The notes below the pieces were generated by a model. The model was not told the DNA's origin. It saw nothing but the letters and a program-made list of their open reading frames with translations, and ran no database searches. A DNA stretch of 64,000 nucleotides from Dendrolimus kikuchii (taxonomy: Eukaryota; Arthropoda; Insecta; Lepidoptera; Lasiocampidae): NCBI GenBank assembly GCA_019925095.2, contig CM034407.1, positions 17,428,710-17,492,709 on the forward strand. The letters are read 5' to 3'. Positions 1 through 10,087 of this stretch are shown piece by piece (positions within the stretch are counted from its first letter, which is position 1; each line of letters begins with the position of its first letter). A program made the translations under genes and the position numbers.

Positions 1-2398
1 CCACGCCCTTCAGCCTATTGCATGCATTTTTAAATGACTCTGGCATTTTACAGGAGCTGTCTTTCCATGGCAAGCCTACGTGCCATCTGCCATCCTTCAA
101 CATGGACGTACGCTCGAGATGTTTAATGGCTTTCACATGCTCAGAGTTTTGGCGCGGCTTCCCGGAGACACCCATGGCTTCAATGGAGAAGGATTGCCGT
201 ACGGTTTCATGTAAATCGTGTAAGGATTCTTTTTCAGATTCTCGTGAATCCCCGTCGACACCTGAGCCTGACAAGAAGAGCATAGAGTGAGGCCCTTCCT
301 GCAATGTGGATACACAACCATGCACACACCATCCCAACGGAGTACGCGTCAGGTATGGTCCATTTGGTGTGCCTTGTGTGATTTGTAATGGCACTAATAA
401 ATTATAATTGTCCTGACCAATTAGTATTTCAGGTTTACACAGTCCGTTACACAATAAATGTCTTATATTTTCAAAATTTTCACTACACAAAAGTTCATCT
501 AAAGATACACATTGAGAAGGTAAGTTAAGTCCATTTGTACTACGTAATTGCAAGTTAAACATTGTCCCTTCTATATTAGATATAGTTAAATTGACTAATT
601 CACTATTACATACCAGATCGCTGCATTCCCAGGCGCCTCGTACACGTAATGTTTGTTTACATCCGTGCACTCCTAGACGCTTTACAAGATTTTCACTTAC
701 TATTGACACCGTAGATCCGTCATCCAATAATGCCACAGTATTTATTACACCATTAGGTCCGTGAACACATATTGGCACTGTTTTTAACAACACTTTCCGA
801 TTTTTCATTTGTACGTGCATAACAGTTTCATTTCGCGATTCGTCCGAGCGGTCGTTAAAAGGCACAGGCGTGTTTTCACTAAGCTGCAAACCGGTTTGTT
901 GTTTGGGCCCGTAAATATAATGCAACAACCTATGATGCGACTGTCCACAATTATCCTTTGCACACACGGGTGCTGTACACGATTCTCGATTATGACGTGA
1001 CACTAAACACCTATAACACAAACCTGCCCGTTTCACAAACTGCCACTTGTCCTTTTGTAACGCTTTTTTAAACTTCTTACAGTCCGGTAAGTTATGACAA
1101 GACGCGCGACAATAACGGCACTTCTCACTCTCACCACTGTTTTGCACCAACACTGTGTGCGTACGATTCGCGATATTATAGTTACTTAGTTTACGTTTAT
1201 AGTCACTGGGATTGTAATATGAAATATTTACTGACGTTTTTGATATTTTAATAGCCTCTTCGTTCAAAAACTCAGACAACAAAATTAATTTTGGCTTACT
1301 ACCTTCTTGTATTAATTTAAAACTATAATCTGCCCATTTTGAAATTAATACCGTTGGCAATTTAGACAGAATTATTGATGTTACATTTGTTCCTTTCAGG
1401 TACTCTTCTTGACCAATTGCAAGAACAGCTGCAACGTAGTTCTTGACCTTTATCGAGAATGAAATGATATCTTTGTGATATTCTGGACACACAGGTGGAA
1501 GCTTTTTAATGTCGTACATAATTTTCGATATGATTATGTCCGGATTTCCAAACTGCAGCTCCAGAGTGGACATCACAACCGTAGGTGACGTTGCACTTAT
1601 TAGCAAAGCCGTCACAGCGTCTTTTGCTGGACCAAGCAAACACTTTCTTAGCCTCCATAAATTTTCTTGGTCGCTGAAGTTACACACTCTCGTTGATTCT
1701 TCGAACGCTTGCTTGAACTGCAGCCATTCAAGTGGATCGCCGAAATACGCCGGCAGGTCCCTTGGTGTACATAAGCGGCTGAGCATCTGGGCGTTCGAAT
1801 TATTACTGCTGGAAGCGGCGGCAAGATCTTTCAGCGCGGAAGCCAATATATGAACTGTCCCATCTTTGTTGTCGGTGCCTGTAGCCTGGGGCACAGGCGG
1901 TGGCAGCGGCTGGTCCAGCTGTCCCGTTTTTATACCATCTCGTGGGTCAGCTTGGGCCTCCAGTTCGTGCTGGCTCCGTTCTAGCCATTCTTCCACATTA
2001 CCATGTTGAGAGTGGTTTCCCTCCGAATGTGAACTGTATTTTTCATCTTCCAAATCTGCGATATCTGCGGCTAACCGTTTTTCAATTAAATCCATGTTAA
2101 TTCGCGCTTTTGCCTCTGCGGCTTGTAACTCAAGCCTTTTTCTACGTGCCTCAATGGAAGAAGACGATTTTCTAGACAGTGAAGCACATTGTCGTGAGAC
2201 ATTCATTTTATTACCCACAGGTATCTCCGACTTTATACTACCACTTTCCAACGGCACTGTCATAGGCTTGCTGTGCACATCGACAGTTACAATATTTTTC
2301 GCAGTGACTGCCGGTACTTTTGGTAAATTTATTTCATCTTTTACACTCGCGTTTCTCCTTGTTTGGACCATTCTTTGGACTGAAGGCGTTCTGTACAT
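1..2398 (-). CDS. BEL/Pao LTR retrotransposon gag-protease frame (3' part outside window)
   Basis: One minus-strand reading frame runs from an ATG at 2396-2398 to the window edge without a stop: 799 codons, checked triplet by triplet. Seen: a charged coiled region near residues 75-105 with many E, K and A; two canonical CCHC zinc knuckles, CX2CX4HX4C, at about residues 427-440 and 461-474, followed by a CX4CX3HH cluster; and an aspartic-protease core LLDDGSTVSIV with DDGS at about 559-562, followed by an ILIGQDN block and a TPLGWCVHG block. From family knowledge this order (Gag, knuckles, PR, then RT/RNaseH/integrase in one polyprotein) is BEL/Pao. RT and integrase would lie beyond position 1. 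Gag packages the element RNA and PR matures the polyprotein in cytoplasmic particles. The start choice is the first in-frame ATG after the LTR and leader; an earlier non-ATG start cannot be excluded. The intact frame suggests a fairly young copy. Confidence 0.9.
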   Translation of the reverse strand, partial: MYRTPSVQRMVQTRRNASVKDEINLPKVPAVTAKNIVTVDVHSKPMTVPLESGSIKSEIPVGNKMNVSRQCASLSRKSSSSIEARRKRLELQAAEAKARINMDLIEKRLAADIADLEDEKYSSHSEGNHSQHGNVEEWLERSQHELEAQADPRDGIKTGQLDQPLPPPVPQATGTDNKDGTVHILASALKDLAAASSSNNSNAQMLSRLCTPRDLPAYFGDPLEWLQFKQAFEESTRVCNFSDQENLWRLRKCLLGPAKDAVTALLISATSPTVVMSTLELQFGNPDIIISKIMYDIKKLPPVCPEYHKDIISFSIKVKNYVAAVLAIGQEEYLKGTNVTSIILSKLPTVLISKWADYSFKLIQEGSKPKLILLSEFLNEEAIKISKTSVNISYYNPSDYKRKLSNYNIANRTHTVLVQNSGESEKCRYCRASCHNLPDCKKFKKALQKDKWQFVKRAGLCYRCLVSRHNRESCTAPVCAKDNCGQSHHRLLHYIYGPKQQTGLQLSENTPVPFNDRSDESRNETVMHVQMKNRKVLLKTVPICVHGPNGVINTVALLDDGSTVSIVSENLVKRLGVHGCKQTLRVRGAWECSDLVCNSELVNLTISNIEGTMFNLQLRSTNGLNLPSQCVSLDELLCSENFENIRHLLCNGLCKPEILIGQDNYNLLVPLQITQGTPNGPYLTRTPLGWCVHGCVSTLQEGPHSMLFLSGSGVDGDSRESEKESLHDLHETVRQSFSIEAMGVSGKPRQNSEHVKAIKHLERTSMLKDGRWHVGLPWKDSSCKMPESFKNACNRLKGV

Positions 2399-2668
2399 AT
2401 TGATCTGGCTCGAAGACCACTTTGTAGCTCGAACAAATAAAAAAGGAGAATATTTTAACCGAAACAAAGCGGCACGTAGACGTACGTAGGCAAATAAAAA
2501 ACACATATATCACAGCGCGACGCGGAACGCAGACTACTATAAGATGCGCGGGCGACAATCGACGCCACTCACCCCCGCATCCTGCCCAACCCCCTCTGGT
2601 GTCCTACGCACGCCCTCTGCCGCCCGTCTTCGCCATTTATTTGCCATAAAAATTAAATATTATATAAA
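2399..2668 (-). promoter_or_regulatory. Pao element 5' leader
   Basis: This is the stretch between the LTR and the gag ATG in minus orientation, where the tRNA primer-binding site and packaging signals are expected. A TGG-starting motif (TGGCGAAGACGGG on the minus strand, near 2,624-2,636) is a possible primer-binding site, but it sits about 30 nt inside the LTR boundary I chose. Either the site or the boundary is therefore uncertain. Confidence 0.45.
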
Positions 2669-2987
2669 TGTTATAATGCGTCGCTAACGTGTGATTCTAG
2701 GAAATTCGGTCCAAGCGGCCGAGCAGACATATTGCATTTGTATAATATAAAGCAACGCCCCGATTGAGAGGTGTAGCAGTCAAGCAATAAACACAAGCGA
2801 AGCAAGACATGTGTACATTCGGTAATCTATTTAGTGACGGACGTTGCGCGTGTTATTGAATGTGCATTACGTTTGGACTTATTGCTTTCGGTTATATTTG
2901 TACCTGTGTTATACGTGTTTGTATAGTTCTAATAAACTATATAATAATTCCAACGGCATTTTAATTCGAGTCCTGCAACTCGTAACA
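2669..2987 (-). repeat. Pao-type 5' LTR, 319 bp
   Basis: On the minus strand it begins TGTTACGAGTTGCAGG and ends ATTATAACA, giving TG..CA ends with short inverted repeats. Two related sequences occur at 4,036-5,208 (interrupted) and 5,275-5,361, which fixes both boundaries. A TATA-like stretch (TTTATATTATAC) lies inside. It precedes the gag frame by 270 bp, the correct position for a 5' LTR. The 3' LTR is outside the window, so the target duplication cannot be checked. Confidence 0.8.
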
Positions 2988-3415
2988 ATAATAATGTTTT
3001 TATTCATTTCTCTCAATAATTAAAACGGATCCTAATAAAATAGTACGCAGCATGCATTGTATGTTGCGATCGAAGTTTACGAAGTCTCGTACAACGTAAT
3101 GTATGCTAACAGTTGTTTGGCAACTAGTTAGTGGTGCGGACGTCCCTTGAATCTATAATTGATACCCCGGAAACTACGTTTATCGGCGCCATATTGGGTC
3201 TGTACTCAAACAAGGATATCAGGTAATGGCTGGTATTTAAATGCGAATCTTAATCCACTTTTGATACGCTTTCACAACTCAGGCCGATGTCTGTCGTAGA
3301 AGTCGAAAGCGGCGTCTAGCGTCAATTAACGTCGGGCGTCGCTGAAATTGACGTTAACCGATGGCCACTCTTGATACTTCTAAACGCGCGTCAATTTTTC
3401 CCGTGAACTCTTTAT
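2988..3415. other. Unassigned intergenic stretch
   Basis: No coding frame or repeat family recognised. The part from 3,290 to 3,415 is comparatively CG-rich, with several GGCG/CGTC-type motifs, and could be part of a larger degraded element around the adjacent TIR element. Confidence 0.4.
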
Positions 3416-3679
3416 CAGCGCGTTCCTTTAGTAGCTCACAACGCCCAAAATGCTCCGTCAACCGTTCCACCTGGCGACCGCGGTCGTTATGGTCGTGGCG
3501 AAAACGTCACTAATGACGTCGTAATTTTTGATCACGCAACGCTCATAATGACCTATGTCAAGAGGTGGGTCGAATAATCGTTCCCCTAGAGTTTATGATT
3601 GTAACGTCCGCAAGCAAGTGGAACCAGAAAAATCACGGTCGTGAATGTGATCGTTGTGAGCTACTAATGGAACGCGCTG
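3416..3679. mobile_element. Short TIR element (MITE-like), copy 1
   Basis: The left end reads CAGCGCGTTCCTTTAGTAGC and the right end is its near-perfect inverted complement, GCTACTAATGGAACGCGCTG; the match extends inward over about 27 bp (CTCACAAC / GTTGTGAG). The 264-bp interior has no coding capacity. A second copy of nearly the same length lies at 32,470-32,731. No clear target duplication is visible, so the superfamily is open. Confidence 0.65.
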
Positions 3680-4035
3680 TATGATTCAACAGATTTTTTT
3701 TTTTTTCATAGATTAATTGACCTCAAAAACGCGACATCTACGCTGGTAAACGCAACAATGACAGGGAACGCGGCGTACGACGTATGGACACCGCGCACCG
3801 CACCGCCTCGCGTCTCAGAATCCATTATGTACCTATTTTCGTATATAAGTATTATTGGCGTTTGTAACAGTTCAAATCACAGATCTATCATTTTATCAGC
3901 CCATAAATTTGTTTCAAAAGTCTCTTGTGAAAATTTTATTGAACAAAATTTATTATACTGTAAATAAATATGAGAATGACAAAAATATAACTAATAATAT
4001 TTTATAACTAGACATATAATGTTATTGCAATATAT
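3680..4035. other. Unassigned AT-rich stretch with T14 run
   Basis: It includes a poly-T run near 3,692-3,706. No recognisable coding or repeat signature. A 69-codon plus frame at 3,758-3,967 shows no family motif and I do not consider it a gene. Confidence 0.4.
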
Positions 4036-5208
4036 TGTTACGAGTTAGTGGGAATCGAATTAAAATGCCGTTAGAATTATTATAGATTTTATTAGAACTA
4101 TACAAACACGTATAACACAGGTACAAATATAAGAAAGAAAGAAAGAAAATAATGTTTATTTAGAGTTATTTAAAATTATTAAAGTATACATAAGCAGTTT
4201 AATAAAAGCCAAAACTTAACTAACTCTAAACAGGCCCTAACTCAGCAAATGCTGGTTGATAACAACCAACGCTGGTCTTCCGTTAGTGCCAGGCCGTAAC
4301 GTCACCTTCACAGAAGAAAAAATAACTAATCAACATTTAATATTATTTATAATTAGAACACCATGAAACAAAGAATAGACATATTTTGAATAATAATTTA
4401 ATATAAGTGCATAATATGTTATGTAATAATTATTGGAATTTTAAAATAATGATTTTGAAAAATAATAATAGGTATTACGAACAAAAAGAAATTAAATTAA
4501 ATAGAACTATAACTATAAAAAAGACTCAACTAGGCTTACTAAAAGGCGCTTGTATCAAGTGCGAGATTTGTTTGCTGCCTCTGGTGTTCGTACAGGAACG
4601 CTTTCAGTTTACTTTTAAAAATATATGCACTTCGAGCGGTTCTTATTGGTGGCGGAATATTGTTCCAGCACCTGGAAGCTGAATACCGGAAGCTGCCTTT
4701 AAAAGCCGCTGAATGGTGTCGCAAAGTAATAAGCTGTACTGCACATTGTCGTAGATTAGTAGATCTATGTGAGCCTGCCCATAAAAGTTTTTCAAATAAA
4801 TACTTAGGTGCTTTGTTTTTAATTACACCGAAAAGTAGACACGCGAGATGAAGCTTGCGACGGTGTTTCATTTTAAGTATAGAATAATCATTTAAGAACG
4901 GGGTCACGTGTCCTCTAAATTGTATTTCAAAGCAGAATCGGGCACATGCATTTTGAACTCGTTGGATGAGTTATAACCGAACACAACAAATCCAAACGTA
5001 ATGCAGAAGGTCGTAATTCAATAAAACGTGCAAAATCCATCACTATTAGATTCCTGGATGTACACACGTCACGCCCGTATCGTAGTTGTAGCTCAACTGA
5101 CCCCTCTCTCAATCAGGTCGTCGTTTTATACTTCACAAATGCGAATGTGCCCGCCCGGCAATGTCGACACAATTTCCTATAATTAGCTTGTAATTGTAAT
5201 CCGCAACA
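4036..5208 (+). repeat. Solo Pao-type LTR, split by a LINE insertion
   Basis: The outer parts, 4,036-4,126 and 4,968-5,208, together form one ~330-bp LTR related to 2,669-2,987 but in plus orientation. It starts TGTTACGAGTTAGTGGG and ends ATCCGCAACA. Between them lies a minus-strand LINE fragment. TATAA is repeated on both sides of the insert (about 4,121-4,125 and 4,970-4,974), as expected for a target-site duplication. No Pao internal sequence adjoins it, hence solo LTR. Confidence 0.7.
4127..4967 (-). mobile_element. 5'-truncated LINE (CR1/L2/Jockey-like), ORF2 C-terminus plus 3' UTR
   Basis: The minus frame at 4,539-4,907 encodes about 120 residues ending in a stop, with the typical C-terminal tail of a non-LTR reverse transcriptase ORF2: a YSASRCWNNIPPPIR block followed by FKSKLKAFLYEH. 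Downstream on the minus strand is a ~400-bp 3' UTR that ends in a (CTTT)n tail at 4,131-4,150. Catalytic RT and endonuclease domains are absent through 5' truncation, the usual fate of LINE insertions. It interrupts a solo LTR. Clade assignment is tentative. Confidence 0.75.
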
Positions 5209-5274
5209 CCTGGCTAATGTTGCTAATGAGCGAGTACAATAGGACACGTACAACACGTATAACACAGGTCCAAA

Positions 5275-5361
5275 ACCTGTGTTATATGTGTTTGTATAGT
5301 TCTAATAAAGTTTATAATAATTCTAAGGGAATTTTAATTCGAGTCCCGCTAACTCGTAACA
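5275..5361 (-). repeat. Fragment of Pao-type LTR in opposite orientation
   Basis: It matches the first ~85 bp of the LTR in minus orientation, ending CTCGTAACA. With 5,250-5,269 it forms an inverted repeat around a CCAAA loop. Confidence 0.65.
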
Positions 5362-6009
5362 ATACTATAAAATCTAGTACCAGCGTGTGAGTATGTATTT
5401 ATATATGTAACTTAACTTGAATAGTTAACTTTTTTTAAACAGTGGTGTAATCAGAGTTTACATCATAAGTTATGTTTGTTTCACCAGCTTACCCTAGCCA
5501 AATTTCCACCCCTCGCCAGTAACACGTATGAAATACAGCGTCTGAAAATGTAGCCTAAATTGCTAAGTTAACCCCTGCCTGTATATAATCAGATTATAAT
5601 CTCAATGATCTAGACGTTCTAAGCCGTACCCTTCGTGCAAAACGTGCAGCAGACAAGGGTACCACTCAAAAAGGGGTAGCCTGTCATGTACACAGATATG
5701 GGGTTTCAAGTGGTATTAAGTGATATTTCAATTAACATCGATATGTACGCTGGGTCTTAGAGCTAGAGTTGTGAAGAAATTTTGCAGATCTTCCAAAAAT
5801 TTTAAATCGAAAATTGCTGACCACTATGGACGATATAAAATAGATACATTTTTTTTGAGCTAAACTGTTTTGGGTATCGAATAAAATAATCAGTAGCATC
5901 TCGATATCTCGAATGTCAAGGGATATGCAAAAACTTCGACTCAACAAGAGGTTCGAGATATGATATGATGGCTAAAATTTCGATTTAAGAGAGCGTGATT
6001 TTTGAGTAT
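5362..6009. other. Unassigned; one weak dispersed repeat
   Basis: 5,425-5,500 resembles 22,445-22,530 (both carry a CAG(T/C)GGTGTA..TCA motif followed by a CA(C)C..GCTTAC block), so it holds a low-copy dispersed repeat. The remainder, including a 71-codon minus frame at 5,732-5,947, shows no recognisable family. Confidence 0.4.
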
Positions 6010-6330
6010 TTTTTTTTTATTTTTTTATTGTAGGTGTTCAGCAGACAGGCAGAAGGCCCGCTGGATGGAAAGCGGTTACCATCGCCTATGGACATTTGCA
6101 ACACCAAAGGTGCTACAAATGCGCTGCTGCTCTCTTAAGTGAGTCTGGAACCTGGTCACTAATGCCGGAACACAACTCATAGTTGTTATGGCGGCATGCT
6201 CTAGACCAGGGGTGGTAGCCATCCAGTCGGGCAAATGCCCTACGACCTGGCTGTGGGTTGTTTAGTCGCCTCTTACGACAGGCTGCCCGGCCGCAGGAAA
6301 TTGTATTCTTTCTCCGTTCCTGCACGGATA
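6010..6330 (-). mobile_element. A-family retroposon, near full length
   Basis: Minus-strand copy of a ~315-bp element that recurs throughout the window. In sense orientation it begins ATCCGTGCAGGAACGGAGAA, passes through GGCCGGGCGGCCTGTCGTAAG and a TGGTAGGGCATTTGCCCGAC hairpin, and ends CTGCTGAGCTCCTGCAATAA followed by A-rich sequence. A GGTTCCAGTCTCC block resembles an RNA polymerase III B box. It is either a SINE or a LINE 3'-end derivative; no protein is encoded. Open frames across it on both strands are incidental. Confidence 0.8.
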
Positions 6331-6705
6331 GAAGTATAAGGAGTATATTTGTCATCAGTCATTATGTTTGATTAATGTTACAGTTATTTAGTACCATAGT
6401 TTTTTCATGTTTCTTTTTAAAGTTAATAATTAATTTTGTTATGTACCCTCTTATTTGTGAACGATTACAAGCGGCCGTTTCCTTAATTGAATAATAATGT
6501 TATATTTTTATTTATTCTGTGATTAGCGCCTGTTTTGCATAGAGAGGTAGTTCTCCAAAATTATCTCCATTTTATATAACAATAATATCATGTGGTAATT
6601 GTGTAGATTATAATTCAGGGTCTCTCAATTGTATATAGACGGTATTCACTACATTTTGTTTTCATGTTGGCAAACGCGATAGATTTGTAATGTTTAGTTT
6701 ATTTT
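6331..6705. other. AT-rich spacer
   Basis: No gene or repeat recognised between the A-family copy and the RTE fragment. Confidence 0.4.
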
Positions 6706-6954
6706 AGAATGACTAAACAGATATACAATGCAAAAGTGGATGGATGCACAAGTCGTGGAAGGCCACGACACACCTTCCATGATCAAATTGATCGTGTACT
6801 AGCAGAAGGTGATGTCAGGAGCCTTAAGAACAGACGAGCGTGCATGAATGTCAAAGAAGCAAATGAGGTGTGTAAGAATAAGCCTGAATGGCGCTCTGTT
6901 GTTCGTGCCTACCCCGCAAGGAAACTGGCGTGAAGTTATGTATGTATGTATGTA
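6706..6954 (+). mobile_element. RTE-B LINE 3' end, truncated
   Basis: Encodes the last ~74 codons of an RTE-clade ORF2: MTKQIYNAKVDG, then the SRGRPRHTFHDQID block, then DVRSLKNRRACM, with the final WRSVVRAYP and stop. A (TATG)n tail follows directly, typical of RTE 3' ends. A small deletion near residue 45 removes residues present in other copies. Reverse transcriptase and endonuclease domains are missing. Confidence 0.85.
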
Positions 6955-7436
6955 GTTTATTTTATTACATGTAAAACTTTAAGTACAATGTTTTGTATGA
7001 TATCTTGTACAAAATATTATCTAGAATCTCCATACAGTAATGTATTAAATTCTTTTCATTCATAACACTTTAATTAAAATAGTTTATCAATGACTTCAAT
7101 CCGCTATCGGTTGTGCCAATTGCGAAGTTTCATGTACTGTAAAATTGTTGGAGGGATGGCGAGGTGTTCTAAAAATGCTTGTAGACCGTGAACAGTTAGT
7201 CTAACAAATGTGTTAAGACCGTAAAGTTCTCTGATTATAACTATGTGACCAGTGGCTGTTCTCTTATTACCATAAACCCTTCTAAGTTGTTGCACGTATT
7301 ACACTAACTTCGACTTGCAGTCTGATTTTGACATTCGAGTTATCAAGTAATACGTACTAGAATGCCTACGCAGGGAAATAACATTTTGTTCGAGTTACAA
7401 AGTCTAAATAATTCGAGATACCAAGTATTTGGGAGT
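6955..7436. other. Unassigned stretch
   Basis: A minus frame at 7,104-7,295 (63 codons) has no recognised motif. Repeat identity unknown. Confidence 0.35.
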
Positions 7437-7740
7437 TACGGAGAAAGAATACAATTTTCTGCGGCCGGGCGGCCTGTCGTAAAAGGCAACTTAACAACCC
7501 ACAGCCAGGTGATAGGGCATTTGCCCGACTAGATGGCTACCACCCCTGGTCTAAAGTATTTCCCATAACAACCTTGAGTTGTGTTCCGGCATTAGTGACC
7601 AGGTTCCAGTTTCCCTTAAGAGAGCAGCAGCGTATTTGTAGCTACTGCACCTTTGGTGTTGCAAATGTCCATAAGCATGGTAACCGCTTTCCATCAAATG
7701 GGCCGTCTGCCTGTCTGCTGATCTCCGGAATAAAAAAAAA
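7437..7740 (+). mobile_element. A-family retroposon
   Basis: Plus copy lacking the first ~12 bases of the family start and ending in A9 at 7,732-7,740. It is more diverged than most copies. Confidence 0.8.
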
Positions 7741-7872
7741 CCGGTAGCTTGTACCCTAGGCCCTACTGCCGGCGAACATCGATTTTTTCATAAATTAATG
7801 TATGAATATCTCTTTTTTTTATTATAATAAAAATGTAAAAAAATTGAAAGTAAAATAAATATGTGATAATAA
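7741..7872 (+). mobile_element. 3' UTR tail of the R1/R2-like LINE family
   Basis: Closely matches 16,312-16,460, including the end block GATGTGATAATAATAAT. Detached from its coding part and lying directly downstream of an A-family poly(A). Confidence 0.6.
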
Positions 7873-8160
7873 TAATACTTAGATCTTGCTCACGAGGTTC
7901 CCACCACGTGGCGTCTAGAGTCAACGAGAATTGTGCCGATAGGTGTCACCATCGAAGGTCTTATAGCGAAGAGCCTCGACCGTCACCTAGAGAGGCTCTC
8001 GCTAGGAAGGGTGAGGGGCCAGATACAGAAGGCAGCACTCTTGGACACGGCGCTGATTGTGAGGAGGTTCCTGTCTCTGGAGCCCTAATCACCGGTAGTT
8101 TGGATCCCAGGTCCCGCTGGCGGTGAGCTGCAAGATTTTATATTTTTTTAGAAAAGAATG
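7873..8160 (+). mobile_element. LINE ORF2 C-terminus (R1/R2-like), truncated
   Basis: The plus frame ending at the TAA at 8,086-8,088 gives about 70 clean codons: TRIVPIGVTIEGLIAKSL, a short linker, then IQKAALLDTALIVRRFLSLE. This tail is common at the C-terminus of insect non-LTR polyproteins annotated as R1 or R2 type. The upstream RT domain is missing. The 3' UTR matches that of 16,240-16,460 at its start. Confidence 0.7.
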
Positions 8161-8220
8161 TCTTTATATAATTTTTTAAATATATTTTTTTTTTATAAAC
8201 ATAATAAGAATAATATATAA

Positions 8221-8462
8221 TATCAGCCTATAAATGTCCCACTGCTGGGCTTGGGCCTTCCATTACTGGGAGAAAGGACAGTATACCATACAGTGGCATC
8301 ACCATGTTTTTCCTTCACCGTTGTTAGCACGTGGAAATTGTAACAATATGCACATTAGATCAGAAAACAGATTGCCTGCACTTGTTCCGGGCAGGATCGA
8401 ACCCGCGTCCTTTGAGTCTGGGACGCGTGCGCTAGTCATTACGCTACCACGACTTATATATT
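8221..8462 (-). mobile_element. tRNA-derived SINE (family P)
   Basis: On the minus strand the head carries an A-box-like TAGCGTAATGA and a B box GGTTCGATCC with tRNA-like spacing, followed by a body ending in the complement of CCCACTGCTGGGC. These are internal RNA polymerase III promoter elements of tRNA-derived SINEs. A second, partial copy is at 46,010-46,180. Confidence 0.7.
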
Positions 8463-8592
8463 ATAAGAATGATAATCGACAGTCAAACCCAGACATTGTA
8501 TATCCCGAAGCTAAGCAAGTGACGCTTGTTTTATGGGTAATATACAACGGACCACTCTGGTGCCGATCCCAGACACCCAGACCATAGCTGAT
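8463..8592 (-). mobile_element. tRNA-derived SINE (family J), 3' half
   Basis: Matches the complement of the 3' half of 13,127-13,382, including CAGACACCCAGACCATAG. The tRNA-like head is missing. Confidence 0.65.
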
Positions 8593-8692
8593 CAGCTGCT
8601 GAGAAGGCATATCCAAGCAGCAAAGACTCCAGCAGTCCAAAGCCAACGATGGGTAATTGCACACCGAGTCGCAAGCGAGGCAATGAAGTAAA
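8593..8692 (+). pseudogene. Possible coding relic of unknown family
   Basis: A short plus frame reads IADQLLRRHIQAAKTPAVQ and then SQRWVIAHRVASEAMK before a stop. The composition looks protein-like, but I do not recognise the family. It may be a LINE or transposase remnant. Confidence 0.3.
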
Positions 8693-9780
8693 ACCTCGAG
8701 GCCCGGACCTCCTCAATTTGACACACAGGAAGAAGACCCTAGAGACACGCTTAGCAGATTTTTAACTTTGGTTTTCAGGCCGCTAAAAAAATATGAAGTA
8801 AAAAACAATTCCCTTTACGCTGAATCTTCTTGCTGAAGTTAAGACATTTGAATGTTGAGAAAACCATTATCAAAAACTAAAGTCACAATACAAAGTTACA
8901 AGTGTCCAAAACTGCTGAACACAGTATTTTGACCTCATTTGCATAAATTTTACACAGAACAGTCTGAATAGGTATTTAAGTCCCGTTCCAACTGCAGTAC
9001 GAACTAGACCTACAAAAACTACCTTTGCAATACCTCTACAACCTTCTTCTAATAATTTTAAGGATCATTACTCCTTGACAGTTAGTTAACCAACAGCAAA
9101 AGTAACTTTGTGAATACTTACATACCAATTTTTATTATGCATCTAAGAAAAAATAATCTTCAACAAAAGAACCTTATTGTTATAATAATAAAGTTTAATA
9201 TGATGCTACAGATGTATCTTAATAGCAAATATAAAGTGGTTTTGGTCCATTGTAAGTGAAAGACGGACAATCGTTGAATACTGATAGTACTGAAGCCGAT
9301 GCGCTTTCCCAAAGTACAGTTTATATAAAATCAATTTACATATCTGATTAAGATTTCCGTAACAGTTTGCTCGTAAATTCTGAGATTAATGCATGAACAG
9401 GGATTTAAATTCCACGGCATGTGCTTACTGGGAGTTTAAACTTTGGGAACAAAACGTTTTTAAAAATTCGGTCGGTGTTGCTTTTCGCGAACCTATGCTG
9501 CTTACTATAAGTAGTATTTTAAATAATTCCCAGAATAATTCCCGCATGTTTCCCAGGAATAAAAAGTAGCGCAGAGTTTAAGTCTAAGAATTAGCTGTCA
9601 ATCAACGAAAACTGTAACGAAGTTGACCTAGTAGTTTCTACGTGAATCAAGTACAAACAGAGAAACCAACAAACAGACAAGAAATCTAAAAGAAATTACA
9701 TATGTTCTCCCTCATTTATATTATCTATTCCAGTCTATTTTAGTCTATTTTATAATACTTTATTCACATATATCGTATTA
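8693..9780. other. Apparently unique intergenic DNA
   Basis: AT-rich, with many stops in all frames and no match to other parts of the window. It ends in a TA-rich microsatellite at 9,778-9,806. Confidence 0.45.
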
Positions 9781-9793
9781 GTATATATATATA

Positions 9794-10087
9794 CTATATA
9801 TATATTCCCAGTTCTCCAGCTACATCGTAACTACTAATATCCCGATCTTGCTCCACTTTTTCAAAAATGGCATCAATTTTGTCCGTAACAGGGCGACCAG
9901 AGCGACGTGCATCTTTGATATCAAAATTTCCGGATTCAAAACGCTTAAACCAAATTTGCGCTACTCTCACAGATACTGCATTAGGTCCATAAACATCAGA
10001 AAAAAATTTCGCGGCTTGTGTTGCATTTTTACCTTTTTTGTAGTAAAAACTTAAAATGTATCGAATTTCTTCATTAGATTCACTCAT
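9794..10087 (-). pseudogene. Mariner transposase, N-terminal domain only
   Basis: The minus frame from the ATG at 10,085-10,087 gives about 98 residues: MSESNEEIRYILSFYYKKGK, NATQAAKFF, VRVAQIWFKRFESGNFD and DARRSGRPV. This is the helix-turn-helix DNA-binding half of a mariner-family transposase, which binds the terminal inverted repeats. The catalytic DD34D part is absent: the frame runs into a TA microsatellite at about 9,800 and stops. The longer open frame back to 10,180 is probably 5' UTR. Non-functional relic. Confidence 0.85.

Noticed and set aside
1..2987. Infectious or endogenous retrovirus with envelope
   Set aside because: Only gag and protease of BEL/Pao type are visible. Nothing in the window indicates an envelope gene, and the rest of the element lies outside.
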